Assembly: GCA_027038965.1 (NCBI GenBank)
Contig: JALWFG010000011.1
Coordinates: forward strand, 280,288-344,287
Length of the DNA: 64,000 bases
Reading direction: 5' to 3'
From: Candidatus Desulfofervidaceae bacterium
GTDB lineage: Bacteria; Desulfobacterota; Desulfofervidia; Desulfofervidales; Desulfofervidaceae
A program made the translations under genes and the position numbers. Of the stretch, positions 17,860 through 26,370 are shown piece after piece (the stretch's first letter is position 1; every line of letters begins with the position of its first letter). The notes beneath the pieces are model-generated. The model did not search any database. It saw only the letters and a list, made by a program, of their open reading frames with translations, and was not told where the DNA came from.

Positions 17860-18783
17860 TTAATTTTTTATTGGCTCCATAAGATTATATTTTCTTAGTT
17901 TGGCATAAAGGGTACTCCGGCTAATGTGCAGTTTTTTGGCCACTTGGAGCTTGTTCCAATTGTTTTCTTTTAGCATTTTTAACAGAAATTCCCTTTCATT
18001 TTCTTCAAATGAGCTTGTTTTTTGTGTTTGAACCCTTTCTTTAATTTTATTAGGCAGGGCATCTACATCAATTACATTTGTGCTGCTCATAAGATACGCA
18101 TATTGAACTGTATTTTCCAACTCCTTGACGTTTTCAGGCCAGGAATAGCTCATTAAAAGCTGTATTGCTTCATTGGAAAAGGTCTTTTCTCCACTCTGCT
18201 TAGCAAGTTCATGTAGAAAATATTCAATCAACAAAGGAATATCTTCCCTCCTCTCTCTTAAAGGGGGAACAACAATAGTAATAATGCCCAGACGATAATA
18301 AACTTCTTCCAAAAAGGTGCCCTTTTCTGTTTCCTCTTTAAGATTTTTCTTGCTTCCTGCCATAATTCTTATCTGAGCGGGGATGCTTTCACTTCCGCCT
18401 AGCCTTTCAAAGACTTGGGTTTCCAAGAGTCGTAACAACTTGAGCTGAGAGATTGGAGATAATAACTCTATATTATTTAAGAATATCGTGCCTTTATCTA
18501 CAATTTCAAAGCGTCCCTTTTTTCTCTCGGTTGCCCCATAAAATGCCCCAATTTCATGTCCAAAAAGTTCACTTTCAAGCAGCATTTGGGGATATGCTTC
18601 ACAGTCAACGGAGACAAACGGTTCCCTACTCCGAGCGCTATTTAAATGAATTGCCTTTGCAATCAGTTCCTTTTCAGTTCCCTCTTCGCCTTCAATCAAT
18701 ACTGGAGCCTCTGTGGGACCAAGTTCAATAATCATTTGGCAAATTTGTTGCATTTTTACCGAGTATGTTTCAGGCCAAATCAC
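17860..18783 (-). CDS. Degenerate sigma-54 activator (AAA+ plus Fis-type HTH), probably ATPase-dead
   Basis: A 307-residue AAA+ protein of the enhancer-binding family with no receiver domain. Every catalytic motif is altered: Walker A reads GEEGTEKE (about 32), the sigma-54 loop GAFYGA instead of GAFTGA (79), Walker B FLNNIE instead of FLDEVG (101), sensor I AGSKKN (142), the arginine-finger region FLEEVYYRL (157) and sensor II WPENVK (215). The C-terminal helix-turn-helix (about 277-300) is intact and nearly identical to that of the activator at 20775-23492. GTG 18783 was chosen because AAGGAG lies six bases upstream. It probably binds DNA without activating transcription. Confidence 0.85.
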   Translation of the reverse strand: MIWPETYSVKMQQICQMIIELGPTEAPVLIEGEEGTEKELIAKAIHLNSARSREPFVSVDCEAYPQMLLESELFGHEIGAFYGATERKKGRFEIVDKGTIFLNNIELLSPISQLKLLRLLETQVFERLGGSESIPAQIRIMAGSKKNLKEETEKGTFLEEVYYRLGIITIVVPPLRERREDIPLLIEYFLHELAKQSGEKTFSNEAIQLLMSYSWPENVKELENTVQYAYLMSSTNVIDVDALPNKIKERVQTQKTSSFEENEREFLLKMLKENNWNKLQVAKKLHISRSTLYAKLRKYNLMEPIKN

Positions 18784-18794
18784 CGTTCTCTCCT

Positions 18795-18813
18795 TTGTCC
18801 AAAAAATGGACAA
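18795..18813. promoter_or_regulatory. Perfect inverted repeat, likely activator binding site
   Basis: TTGTCCA-N5-TGGACAA lies between the USP stop and the start of the degenerate activator. It is the best copy of a site repeated at 20683-20789. Its position just before the ribosome site suggests local autoregulation or a roadblock. Confidence 0.6.
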
Positions 18814-18833
18814 TAGTGTTCAAAAATAATACA

Positions 18834-19676
18834 CTAAGGCACAATTAACGTTGGAACTGGCGCGTATTCTGACACCTTATAACAGGGACTTCCAAACAGT
18901 AGTTCTTTTAATCGATTCTTTTTGTTTGTTCCCATTGTTACAGAAGTTGGGTGATAATCCTTTATGGCCTCAATGATTTCGTCTGTAACCTCCCCTGTAT
19001 AGAAATGCAGTTCTGCATTGAGTCCCCGATTGATGCTGTAGGCGCAGAGTTCTTCTAGTTTTTTTCTAAGTTCTCGAAGTTCCTTCAGGCTCAGTTTCTC
19101 GCGAATTACATTTACAATGTCTATCTTTTTAATGATGTTTTTCAGATTAAACAGGTAATAAAAGGCCTTTTGAGATGCAGGTGACCAATCGGTTGGGAAA
19201 AGCACATGTTCGAAAATCTTTTTAGGTGTGTTGAAACCAGGCATTTTTTTGTCTAAAAGAAGAAGTGGTTTGACCGTTCTTTGGACCAAGCTTCTGATAA
19301 CTGGACCATAGGACTTTTTGAAAAATGGGAAACTCCGCTTTTCTGCTAATCCTAACATAACCAAATCCGCATCTTCTTTTTCAGCAATACTTAGAATTAT
19401 AGGAATTGGGTTGCCTACCTTTATGTACTCTTTGCAATTAAAACCGTCTAATTTTCGAATCCAATTCTCAAAACGAATGTTGGCGATGGCCTTTAACCTT
19501 TCTTCTTCTTCCTTGAGGTAGCCTCCGTAAGGTACAAAGGCTACTTTTTCTCTTTCAATCACATGGAGAAATACCACTTCCCTTGCCCCTACGTTCTGAA
19601 GTTCCTTCAGAGTATCAGCCACATTGATGCCGCCCTCTTTAAAATTGGTTGCATATAAGACCTTTTCTACTCTCAT
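18834..19676 (-). CDS. Tandem universal stress protein
   Basis: A 280-residue protein with two USP domains. It carries LHVIEREKVAFVPYGGYLK in the first domain, shared with the genes at 8402 and 19701. The C-terminal loop is degenerate (GTNKKNRLKELLFGSP), so it probably does not bind ATP in that half. AGGAGGGG precedes the ATG. It lies 24 bases after the next USP and 50 before the degenerate activator, apparently in one operon under the sigma-54 promoter. Confidence 0.85.
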   Translation of the reverse strand: MRVEKVLYATNFKEGGINVADTLKELQNVGAREVVFLHVIEREKVAFVPYGGYLKEEEERLKAIANIRFENWIRKLDGFNCKEYIKVGNPIPIILSIAEKEDADLVMLGLAEKRSFPFFKKSYGPVIRSLVQRTVKPLLLLDKKMPGFNTPKKIFEHVLFPTDWSPASQKAFYYLFNLKNIIKKIDIVNVIREKLSLKELRELRKKLEELCAYSINRGLNAELHFYTGEVTDEIIEAIKDYHPTSVTMGTNKKNRLKELLFGSPCYKVSEYAPVPTLIVP

Positions 19677-19700
19677 CTTTCCCCTCCTAATTTTTAAATT

Positions 19701-20558
19701 TTATGGTACTACTAATGTTGGCACTTCAGACATTTCTGCCACCCAAAATGAAGGGCTTCCAAACAACAGCTCTTTTAGGCTTTGCTTTTTAGGTTTACCA
19801 ATGGCAATAGCCGTTGCTTTGTGTCTTTCCGCCGCCTGGATGATTTGTTCCGCAGCGTCACCGGTATAAAAGTATGTCTCGGCAGGTAAGCCTTCTCTTT
19901 TTAAAAAGTTAAAGGTTTCTTCTAATTTTCTTTTAAAACTTTTTAAAGTAGGGGTAGCAACCTTTTCATTTATGACATGAATTACATCAACTTCTTTAAT
20001 GAGTTTCTTAAAGCCTAGCAAAAAAGCACAGGCATGATTCGCTGAAGGAGACCAATCCGTAGCCAAAATAACATGCTCAAAGACCTCCTTGATCCTGCTC
20101 TTAAAGACCTCTTCCTCTTTGTTGATGAGAAGGACTGGGACAGGAGAACGTCTGATTAAACTAGCAATGGTAGAGCGCCCATAAATTGTTTCTAGAAGGG
20201 CAACAAACTTTGATTTTTTCCGTTTTCCAGCAACGACGAGCCCAATGTCCTTATCTTTTTCTATTGTTCTAAGAATTTGGGCTACAGGGATTCCTACTTC
20301 TACCCGAATTTCCGTTCCGATTCCCTTCTTTTGCATTTTTTCTGCGAGACTTTCAAAGTAGGCTGTGGCAATTTCACGCAACCGCATTTCCTCATCCTTT
20401 AAGTACCCACCGTAAGGCACAAACGCTACCTTCTCCCTTTCAATGACATGAAGAAAAATTACCTTATTGAATCCTACTTCCTGACAATCAGAAAGAGTTT
20501 TCGCAAAGTTATAGGGAGATTCTGTTAAATCTGCCGCACAGAGTATTTTCTTACTCAT
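19701..20558 (-). CDS. Tandem universal stress protein, first gene of the sigma-54 operon
   Basis: A 285-residue, two-domain USP, closely similar to the one at 18834-19676, with the shared HVIEREKVAFVPYGGYLK block. The second-domain loop is altered (GKPKKQSLKELLFGSP), so ATP binding is doubtful. A strong AAGGAGGAAAA site lies before the ATG, and a consensus -24/-12 promoter lies about 40 bases upstream of it. It is the promoter-proximal gene of the operon. Confidence 0.86.
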   Translation of the reverse strand: MSKKILCAADLTESPYNFAKTLSDCQEVGFNKVIFLHVIEREKVAFVPYGGYLKDEEMRLREIATAYFESLAEKMQKKGIGTEIRVEVGIPVAQILRTIEKDKDIGLVVAGKRKKSKFVALLETIYGRSTIASLIRRSPVPVLLINKEEEVFKSRIKEVFEHVILATDWSPSANHACAFLLGFKKLIKEVDVIHVINEKVATPTLKSFKRKLEETFNFLKREGLPAETYFYTGDAAEQIIQAAERHKATAIAIGKPKKQSLKELLFGSPSFWVAEMSEVPTLVVP

Positions 20559-20593
20559 CTTTTTCCTCCTTTGAGATTTTGCCTTAACGTTAG

Positions 20594-20610
20594 AGCAAAA
20601 GATGTGCCAA
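20594..20610 (-). promoter_or_regulatory. Sigma-54 (-24/-12) promoter
   Basis: On the minus strand the sequence reads TTGGCACATCTTTTGCT, a full match to the sigma-54 consensus TTGGCACRNNNNTTGCW. The predicted start is near 20584, giving a leader of about 25 bases to the USP start at 20558. Confidence 0.88.
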
Positions 20611-20682
20611 ACAAATTAAGTTACGGAGAAAACATAGAAAAACAGCATTGACCTTTTTGTTGATAATTGGGAATACAGAAAA

Positions 20683-20701
20683 TTGTCCAAAATTTAGACA
20701 G
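20683..20701. promoter_or_regulatory. Upstream activator site A
   Basis: TTGTCCA-N5-TAGACAG is an imperfect copy of the inverted site, centred about 108 bases upstream of the predicted sigma-54 start. This is a normal distance for an enhancer. Confidence 0.55.
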
Positions 20702-20746
20702 TTTGAAAATCTAAGGTAAAAAACCTTCTAATCAAGCATAATTTTG

Positions 20747-20765
20747 CCGTCCATCTTTTGGACAA
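20747..20765. promoter_or_regulatory. Upstream activator site B
   Basis: CCGTCCA-N5-TGGACAA has one perfect and one near-perfect arm. It lies about 170 bases upstream of the predicted sigma-54 start. Confidence 0.6.
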
Positions 20766-20770
20766 ACAGT

Positions 20771-20789
20771 TTGTCTAAGAAGTGGACAC
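20771..20789. promoter_or_regulatory. Upstream activator site C, overlapping the activator stop codon
   Basis: TTGTCTA-N5-TGGACAC matches six of seven bases in each arm. It overlaps the stop codon of the activator gene. A further half site, TTGTCCA, lies at 20794-20800 inside the coding region. Confidence 0.6.
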
Positions 20790-23492
20790 TTTTTTGTCCA
20801 ATAGATTGTAGCGTTTAAGTTTGGAATAAAGTGTACTGCGGCTGATGTTCAATTTTTTGGCTACTCGCATTTTGTTCCAATTGCATTCTTCTAACATCTT
20901 CAGCAAAAAACGCCTTTCATTTTCAGCAAAAGAGAGGGTTTCTTTTTCTTCTTTTTCGGTGCCTCTTAAATGCATAGGAAGGGCAGTTTTCTCAATAAGT
21001 TCTCCCTTTGTAAGCACAAAGGCATGTTCAATGGTATTTTCTAATTCCCTTACATTTCCTGGCCAATCGTAATCCATGAGAATTCGCATTACTTCAGGGG
21101 TTACTCCCTTGATGTGTTTATTTTCTTTTTCATTCAATTTTTTGATAAAATGTTCTACCAAAAGCGGGATGTCATTTTTCCTTTCCCTCAATGGGGGCAA
21201 AAGGATAGGAATAACATTAAGACGATAGTAAAGATCTTCCCTAAAATTGCCTTTTTTGACTTCTTCAAGCAAGTTCTTGTTTGTGGCTGCAATGAGTCTT
21301 ACATCTACCTTTATGGTTTTGTTACCCCCCAAACGTTCAAATTCTTGAAATTGGAGAAGTCTCAAAAGCTTTACTTGAGATACTGGTGGAATGTCTCCAA
21401 CTTCATCCAAAAAGACAGTTCCCCCATTTGCCAATTCAAACCGACCTTTTTTCTGAGATACAGCGCCAGTAAACGCCCCCTTTTCATATCCAAATAATTC
21501 ACTTTCAAGCAAAGTTTGAGGATAGGCAGAACAGTTGATGACCACAAAGGGCTTATTTTTCCTGAGGCTTTTGGCATGGATAGCTCGGGCTACCAATTCT
21601 TTACCTGTTCCGCTTTCACCCAGAATGAGGACTGTGGCGTTTGTGGGAGCAATATCATCGATGAGTCGATATATTTGAAGCATCTTGGGGTCTTTGCCCA
21701 CAATAGAACCATACGAATAGGAAATGATTTGTTTTTTTAATGCCTTAAGTTTTTCTTCCTGTTGGACAATCCTTTTTATTACACCAGAGACCTGAGAAAG
21801 CATGATGTATACAAATCTAAAATCCTTAGAAGTAGCCTTTTTATTATTTAAGAACAATATTAATCCCCCTATGGGTTCACCCTCTTTAGAAATTGGGATA
21901 ATAAAGGGATAACTAGTGAGCCTTTTCCAGCAATGCAATTTAGCGGTAAAGTAGGGTTTTTTAGAGTTGTTTTTTAACAATTTTACGATTTGCCTTTGGC
22001 ATTTTTCACATAAAGAGAGGTTGTTTTTGAGATTTTCTAAAGACATTTCAAACAGACTTTCTTTATCCGAAGTAAGGACAAGGGGCAAAACCTGTTTGTA
22101 AGGAAGTATTTCTTTAACCCTAGGCAAAATGCAGTTAAATACTTCTTTAAAGGTGTTTTTTTCTCCAACTGTCTGAGAAATATGGTAAAATGTTTCAATC
22201 TCTTTGTATGACTTTTCTAATTCTTTTGTTTGTTCAATAACCTTTTTTTGAAGATTTTTGCTTAACTCTTTGGTTTCTTCATGAAGTTTGGCGTTTTCAA
22301 CCGCAATCCCGATTTGATACCCTAAGGTTTGGAGAAAGTTCATTTCTTGCTCATCAAAATGATGCTCTTTTTTGAAGCCCATTTCAATTATACCAACGAT
22401 CTCATTGGAGGCTATTAAAGGAATGGCTATCAAGCTTTTGCAGTTAAGATTTTCGGGTTGGTTTGGGAAGACCTGTTTGGCATCTAACAAAGTAACTTGC
22501 TTTTCTGAGGGAGGGATATAAATGGCTTCAACCGTAGAAAATAGAGGTAGGTCTTCTTTGGATACCCCTTGGCAATATGCGAGGTAGGTATAGTTGTTTT
22601 CTACCAAATAGATTATTAGGACTTCAGCTCCAAATGTTTCAGAAAGTTCTTGAGAACATATTTCCAAAACTTTGTCTAAGTCAATAGAACTAGTGATAGT
22701 GGTGGTAATTTTGTGAAGGGTAGTTAACTCATCATGGCGTTTTTTAAGTTCTTCGGCAGCAATCTTGGCGTCGGTGATATTTCTAATGACTACAATTGCG
22801 TAGATTACCTTACCCCTTTCGTTTTTTATGGGATATACTCCAATGCTTAAATAAAGTGTGTGCTGTCCTTTCTTTTGGGTATGGATTTTTGTAGATGGCC
22901 TTCCTGTGGCAAAAACTTCCTTTACAGGACATACCTCGCCACAGGCGTTACAGGTGTTATCAGAACCAGATAAAATCTTAAAACATGATTTCCCAATGGC
23001 CTCTTCTCTGGAGATATTAAGATATTTGAGAAAGGCAGAATTGATTTCTTTGATTTTAAAATTTTTATCTACGATTAGAATGTAATCTCGGATACTGTCA
23101 AAGGTGCCTTGAAGGAAGTTCTTCATTTCTATTAACATTCGTTGAGTGTTTAAAAGGCGTTTTTCAAGAAGTGTCCAGATAATCCTGGCGGTGTTGTGGT
23201 CTATGAGGTAAATATTGGAAGGTATTTCTTCGGCGATAGCCCTTTTAATCTCATCTTGACCAGTGATTTCAAGAACAATATCAACATTAGAAAATTGAAA
23301 CAAATCATGATAATCATTGGTGGTAAAAATCCCTGTTTTTTGAGCATATTTAAATCCGGGTGCATTTGGATTGATGTCGGCTACCCCAACTACATTGACA
23401 AGGTGGCTAAATTGGTCACTCATCAGGACATTAAGGATTTCATAACAGGCCTTTCCGCCACCCACTATGGCAATGTTCAATTTCTTCAGCAT
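20775..23492 (-). CDS. Sigma-54 activator with Rossmann, PAS and GAF sensory domains
   Basis: A 905-residue enhancer-binding protein. Residues 1-110 form a Rossmann-like domain (NIAIVGGGKACYE, later VVGVADINP). A PAS domain follows (about 130-245) with a cysteine cluster CNACGEVCP, then two GAF-like domains (about 255-405 and 430-580) joined by coiled coil. The AAA+ core is intact: GESGTGKE near 627, GAFTGA, FLDEVGD and FREDLYYRL. A Fis-type HTH ends the protein. The ATG at 23492 was chosen; a TTG three codons earlier is possible. It probably senses redox or nucleotide state and activates the USP-antiporter operon downstream. Confidence 0.92.
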   Translation of the reverse strand: MLKKLNIAIVGGGKACYEILNVLMSDQFSHLVNVVGVADINPNAPGFKYAQKTGIFTTNDYHDLFQFSNVDIVLEITGQDEIKRAIAEEIPSNIYLIDHNTARIIWTLLEKRLLNTQRMLIEMKNFLQGTFDSIRDYILIVDKNFKIKEINSAFLKYLNISREEAIGKSCFKILSGSDNTCNACGEVCPVKEVFATGRPSTKIHTQKKGQHTLYLSIGVYPIKNERGKVIYAIVVIRNITDAKIAAEELKKRHDELTTLHKITTTITSSIDLDKVLEICSQELSETFGAEVLIIYLVENNYTYLAYCQGVSKEDLPLFSTVEAIYIPPSEKQVTLLDAKQVFPNQPENLNCKSLIAIPLIASNEIVGIIEMGFKKEHHFDEQEMNFLQTLGYQIGIAVENAKLHEETKELSKNLQKKVIEQTKELEKSYKEIETFYHISQTVGEKNTFKEVFNCILPRVKEILPYKQVLPLVLTSDKESLFEMSLENLKNNLSLCEKCQRQIVKLLKNNSKKPYFTAKLHCWKRLTSYPFIIPISKEGEPIGGLILFLNNKKATSKDFRFVYIMLSQVSGVIKRIVQQEEKLKALKKQIISYSYGSIVGKDPKMLQIYRLIDDIAPTNATVLILGESGTGKELVARAIHAKSLRKNKPFVVINCSAYPQTLLESELFGYEKGAFTGAVSQKKGRFELANGGTVFLDEVGDIPPVSQVKLLRLLQFQEFERLGGNKTIKVDVRLIAATNKNLLEEVKKGNFREDLYYRLNVIPILLPPLRERKNDIPLLVEHFIKKLNEKENKHIKGVTPEVMRILMDYDWPGNVRELENTIEHAFVLTKGELIEKTALPMHLRGTEKEEKETLSFAENERRFLLKMLEECNWNKMRVAKKLNISRSTLYSKLKRYNLLDKKVSTS

Positions 23493-23529
23493 AGCTCGCA
23501 ACCTGACATATTTCTGTTAGTTCAATAGA

Positions 23530-23558
23530 AATTTATCATGAGGATTAAAAATTGTCAA
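23530..23558 (-). promoter_or_regulatory. Sigma-70-type promoter of the activator gene
   Basis: On the minus strand TTGACA (23558-23553) and TAAATT (23535-23530) are separated by 17 bases. The predicted start near 23523 leaves a leader of about 30 bases. Confidence 0.65.
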
Positions 23559-23577
23559 AGTTTCCGCAAGCTGGAAC

Positions 23578-23616
23578 AAAAAATACTCCCAGCACTGTGT
23601 TAAAGTACTGGGAGTA
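23578..23616 (-). terminator. Rho-independent terminator
   Basis: A hairpin with nine-base arms TACTCCCAG/CTGGGAGTA is followed on the minus strand by a run of T. It ends the small chemoreceptor-like gene at 23634-24002 before the activator promoter. Confidence 0.75.
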
Positions 23617-23633
23617 ACTAGTATAATCTGTAG

Positions 23634-24002
23634 TTAGGTAGTGGGTAGTGATTTAGGCAGATTTTGGGGGATTGTATCTAGTATAGTTACCCCTTTCCCT
23701 TTGTCTTTTCCCATGAGATGTTTGAGTTCTTGGAGGATGCTTTCCATTGAGGCTTCAAATGTTTTTCTTAAATTATCTGCTTGGGCATTAAGTTCTTGAC
23801 TGGCCGAAGAAAGCTCTTCTGAATTGGCTGCAATGCCCTGAACTGCTTTGTCTAGCTGAGTTAAAGCAACATTAACCTGATTGATTCCTTGAGTTTGTTC
23901 TTGTGAATCTGCTGTAATTTCAGCTACCAGGCTGGCTACCTTTCCACTAAACCCAACGGCTACCTGTTGAGCCAAACCCAGTTTGCTTATTTTTTTAAAC
24001 AT
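23634..24002 (-). CDS. Short orphan methyl-accepting chemotaxis-like protein
   Basis: A 122-residue protein whose centre (about 20-85) resembles the descending helix of a chemoreceptor signalling domain: EITADSQEQTQGINQVN followed by a heptad-rich segment. There is no sensor domain, membrane segment or HAMP domain. It has a good AGAGGGG ribosome site and its own terminator, so it looks expressed despite its resemblance to a receptor fragment. It may be a remnant, or a soluble coiled-coil adaptor. No chemotaxis gene lies nearby. Confidence 0.6.
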   Translation of the reverse strand: MFKKISKLGLAQQVAVGFSGKVASLVAEITADSQEQTQGINQVNVALTQLDKAVQGIAANSEELSSASQELNAQADNLRKTFEASMESILQELKHLMGKDKGKGVTILDTIPQNLPKSLPTT

Positions 24003-24110
24003 GCTTTTCCCCTCTAGGGCAATATTTGTTATTTTTATTATATTATTTGTTCGTTTTTTTTCTCCCTTGCCAAATCTGCTTCAATATGATATGTCTTGCG
24101 TGGTTTATCC

Positions 24111-24202
24111 CGTATCCGCAGGGGGCATAAATGTAACTGCGGAAATTCAGCCCGGACCAGGGGCGGGGAAACCTGGTCGTGCTTGCCTGCTTTAAGGCAA
24201 GT
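24111..24202 (+). promoter_or_regulatory. Structured leader upstream of rpsB
   Basis: Three hairpins follow one another: CCGCAG/CTGCGG (24116-24142), GACCAGG/CCTGGTC (24155-24178) and CTTGCCT/AGGCAAG (24182-24201). The last ends 19 bases before the rpsB ATG and lacks a T run. The region is much richer in G+C than its surroundings. This could be an S2-responsive autoregulatory leader, which is an inference from position and structure only. Confidence 0.45.
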
Positions 24203-24220
24203 GAATTGAGGGGAGGTAAG

Positions 24221-25027
24221 ATGGCGTATGTTACGATGAAAGAGCTTTTGGAGGCAGGGGTTCATTTTGGCCATCAGACCAGGCGTTGGAATCCTAAGAT
24301 GAAGCCTTACATCTTTGGGGCCAGAAATGGCATTTACATCATTGATCTTCAAAAGACCGTCCAGCTTTTCAAGGTGGCTTATGACTTTGTGGCTGAGCAG
24401 GTGGCCCAAGGTAAAAAGGTGCTTTTTGTAGGAACAAAGCGTCAGGCCAAGGAGGCTATTGAAGAAGAGGCCAAACGCTGTGGGATGTTTTATGTTAACA
24501 ATCGCTGGCTTGGCGGTACCTTGACCAACTTTAAGACCCTTAAAAAAAGTATTGAAAAATTGAAAAATTTTGAGGCCATGGTAGAAGACGGAACGATAGC
24601 AAATTTTACCAAAAAAGAGGCCCTTCAAATTCAGAGAAAGATTGCCAAGCTTAACAAAAACTTAGGTGGTATTAAGGATATGGAAGATTTGCCCGGAGTT
24701 ATTTATATTGTTGACCCTCATAAAGAAAGAATTGCCGTTCATGAGGCCAAAAAACTTGGGATTCCTATTGTGGCCATTGTGGATACCAATTGTGACCCCG
24801 ATGAAATTGATTATGTCATCCCGGGAAACGATGATGCCATCAGGGCAATTAGGTTAATTACTTCCCGAATTGCCGATGCTTGCATAGAGGGTCGGGAACG
24901 ATATGAAAAGGAAATGGCTACTCTAGAAGAGGAAATGATAGAAGCGGCTGAAGGAGATGTGGAAAAGGCAGCCGCTATTGCTGAAAAGATTACTGAAGAA
25001 GTTGCTGAGCAGACGCCAGCAGAATAA
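24221..25027 (+). CDS. rpsB: Ribosomal protein S2
   Basis: The 268-residue protein has the S2 signatures [20 protein letters not shown] near the start, [24 protein letters not shown] and [13 protein letters not shown]. The ATG at 24221 follows GAGGGGAGGTAAG. The C-terminal 30 residues form an acidic tail. It heads the common rpsB-tsf-pyrH-frr operon; tsf starts ten bases after its stop. Confidence 0.98.
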   Translation: MAYVTMKELLEAGVHFGHQTRRWNPKMKPYIFGARNGIYIIDLQKTVQLFKVAYDFVAEQVAQGKKVLFVGTKRQAKEAIEEEAKRCGMFYVNNRWLGGTLTNFKTLKKSIEKLKNFEAMVEDGTIANFTKKEALQIQRKIAKLNKNLGGIKDMEDLPGVIYIVDPHKERIAVHEAKKLGIPIVAIVDTNCDPDEIDYVIPGNDDAIRAIRLITSRIADACIEGRERYEKEMATLEEEMIEAAEGDVEKAAAIAEKITEEVAEQTPAE

Positions 25028-25037
25028 GGAGGAGGAA

Positions 25038-25670
25038 ATGGGAATTACAACGGCTCAAATTAAAGAACTGCGCGAAAGAACTGGCGCTGGGATGATGGAT
25101 TGCAAAAAGGCACTCCAAGAGTGCCAGGGAGATATGGAAAAGGCCATTGCCTGGCTTCGCAAGAAGGGCATGGCCAAGGCCGCCAAAAGGGCCGGACGTT
25201 CGGCCTCTGAAGGTGTGGTGCAGGCCTATATTCATGGCGGTGGCAAGATTGGAGTATTAGTGGAAATCAACTGTGAAACGGACTTTGTGGCTCGGACAGA
25301 AGACTTTCAAAATTTTGCCAAAGAAATTGCCATGCAAATTGCGGCCACCAATCCCTTGGCAATAAACAAAGAGGATTTACCTTCAGAGGTTTTGGAGAAA
25401 GAAAAGGAAATTTATAGACAGCAGGCCTTGGATTCAGGAAAGCCAGAGAAGGTGGTAGAAAAGATTGTAGAGGGGAAATTGAATAAATTTTATGAACAAA
25501 CTTGTCTTTTGGAACAGCCTTACATACGGGATGATAAGATTAAGATAAAGGATCTTTTAAACGAATTGGTGGCCAAAACAGGCGAAAAAATAGTTATCAG
25601 GCGCTTTGTGCGTTTTCAATTGGGAGAGAAATCGGCTGATGAGACCGAAGTATCAGAGGGTGCTGCTTAA
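25038..25670 (+). CDS. tsf: Elongation factor Ts
   Basis: The nucleotide-exchange factor for EF-Tu. The 210-residue protein has the N-terminal UBA-like part ([18 protein letters not shown]), the [12 protein letters not shown] strand and [10 protein letters not shown]. It is the short form that lacks most of the second core subdomain, as common in thermophiles and many non-enteric bacteria. AGGAGGAA precedes the ATG. Its last 32 bases overlap the start of pyrH. Confidence 0.97.
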   Translation: MGITTAQIKELRERTGAGMMDCKKALQECQGDMEKAIAWLRKKGMAKAAKRAGRSASEGVVQAYIHGGGKIGVLVEINCETDFVARTEDFQNFAKEIAMQIAATNPLAINKEDLPSEVLEKEKEIYRQQALDSGKPEKVVEKIVEGKLNKFYEQTCLLEQPYIRDDKIKIKDLLNELVAKTGEKIVIRRFVRFQLGEKSADETEVSEGAA

Positions 25671-26349
25671 GATAAGTGGAGAGGCCCTTTTAGGGAGACT
25701 GCAATTTGGAATAGACCCCGAGATCCTTGAGTGCTTGTCTGCAGAGATGGTTGGTGTAGCTCAAGATGGAGTTCAGTTGGCCGTTGTAGTGGGTGGTGGT
25801 AACATCTTTAGAGGTAAGCAGGCCAAGGATTTGGGTATAGATCAGGCTACAGGCGATTATATGGGAATGTTGGCCACCCTAATGAACGCCTTAGCCCTGC
25901 AGGTGTGCTTGGAAAAACATGGGCTGGACGTAAGAGTGATGTCTGGGCTTAATGTGAGGTCGGTGGCTGAGCCTTATATCCGCCGCCGAGCCATCCGTCA
26001 CCTTGAAAAAGGGCGAATTGTCATTTTTGCTGCTGGGACAGGCAACCCTTATTTTACGACTGATACAGCCGCTGCCCTTAGGGCAGCGGAAATTGGGGCC
26101 GAGGTAATCCTTAAGGCTACTAAAGTAGATGGTGTATATGAAAAAGACCCAGTTCGATTCAAAGACGCCCAAAAATATGAGCGTCTTTCTTACCTTGAAA
26201 TCTTAGAGAAGCAGCTTAAGGTTATGGATGCTACGGCAGTTTCTCTTTGTATGGATAACAGGTTGCCTATTGTGGTGTTTAACCTTATGGTGTCTGGAAA
26301 TATTAAAAAGGCCATTTGGGGTGAACCTGTAGGGACAATTGTTTGTTAA
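25639..26349 (+). CDS. pyrH: UMP kinase
   Basis: The 236-residue amino-acid-kinase-fold enzyme phosphorylates UMP to UDP. Motifs are LLKISGEAL near the start, [28 protein letters not shown] and VDGVYEKDP. The start at 25639 lies inside the tsf reading frame. This implies translational coupling, with GGGAGAGAA upstream serving as ribosome site. Confidence 0.96.
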   Translation: MRPKYQRVLLKISGEALLGRLQFGIDPEILECLSAEMVGVAQDGVQLAVVVGGGNIFRGKQAKDLGIDQATGDYMGMLATLMNALALQVCLEKHGLDVRVMSGLNVRSVAEPYIRRRAIRHLEKGRIVIFAAGTGNPYFTTDTAAALRAAEIGAEVILKATKVDGVYEKDPVRFKDAQKYERLSYLEILEKQLKVMDATAVSLCMDNRLPIVVFNLMVSGNIKKAIWGEPVGTIVC

Positions 26350-26370
26350 TGGAGTTTTAGGGGGAATGAA

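Noticed and set aside
18784..18813. TTG at 18813 as the start of the degenerate activator
   Set aside because: It has no ribosome site and lies inside the inverted repeat; the GTG at 18783 follows AAGGAG.
20794..20810. Fourth full activator site
   Set aside because: Only the left arm TTGTCCA is present; the right arm does not match, so it is noted only as a half site.
24067..24095. Promoter TTGCCA...TATGTC before rpsB
   Set aside because: The -10 is poor; a better TATGAT nearby is only 12 bases from the -35, so no promoter is called.
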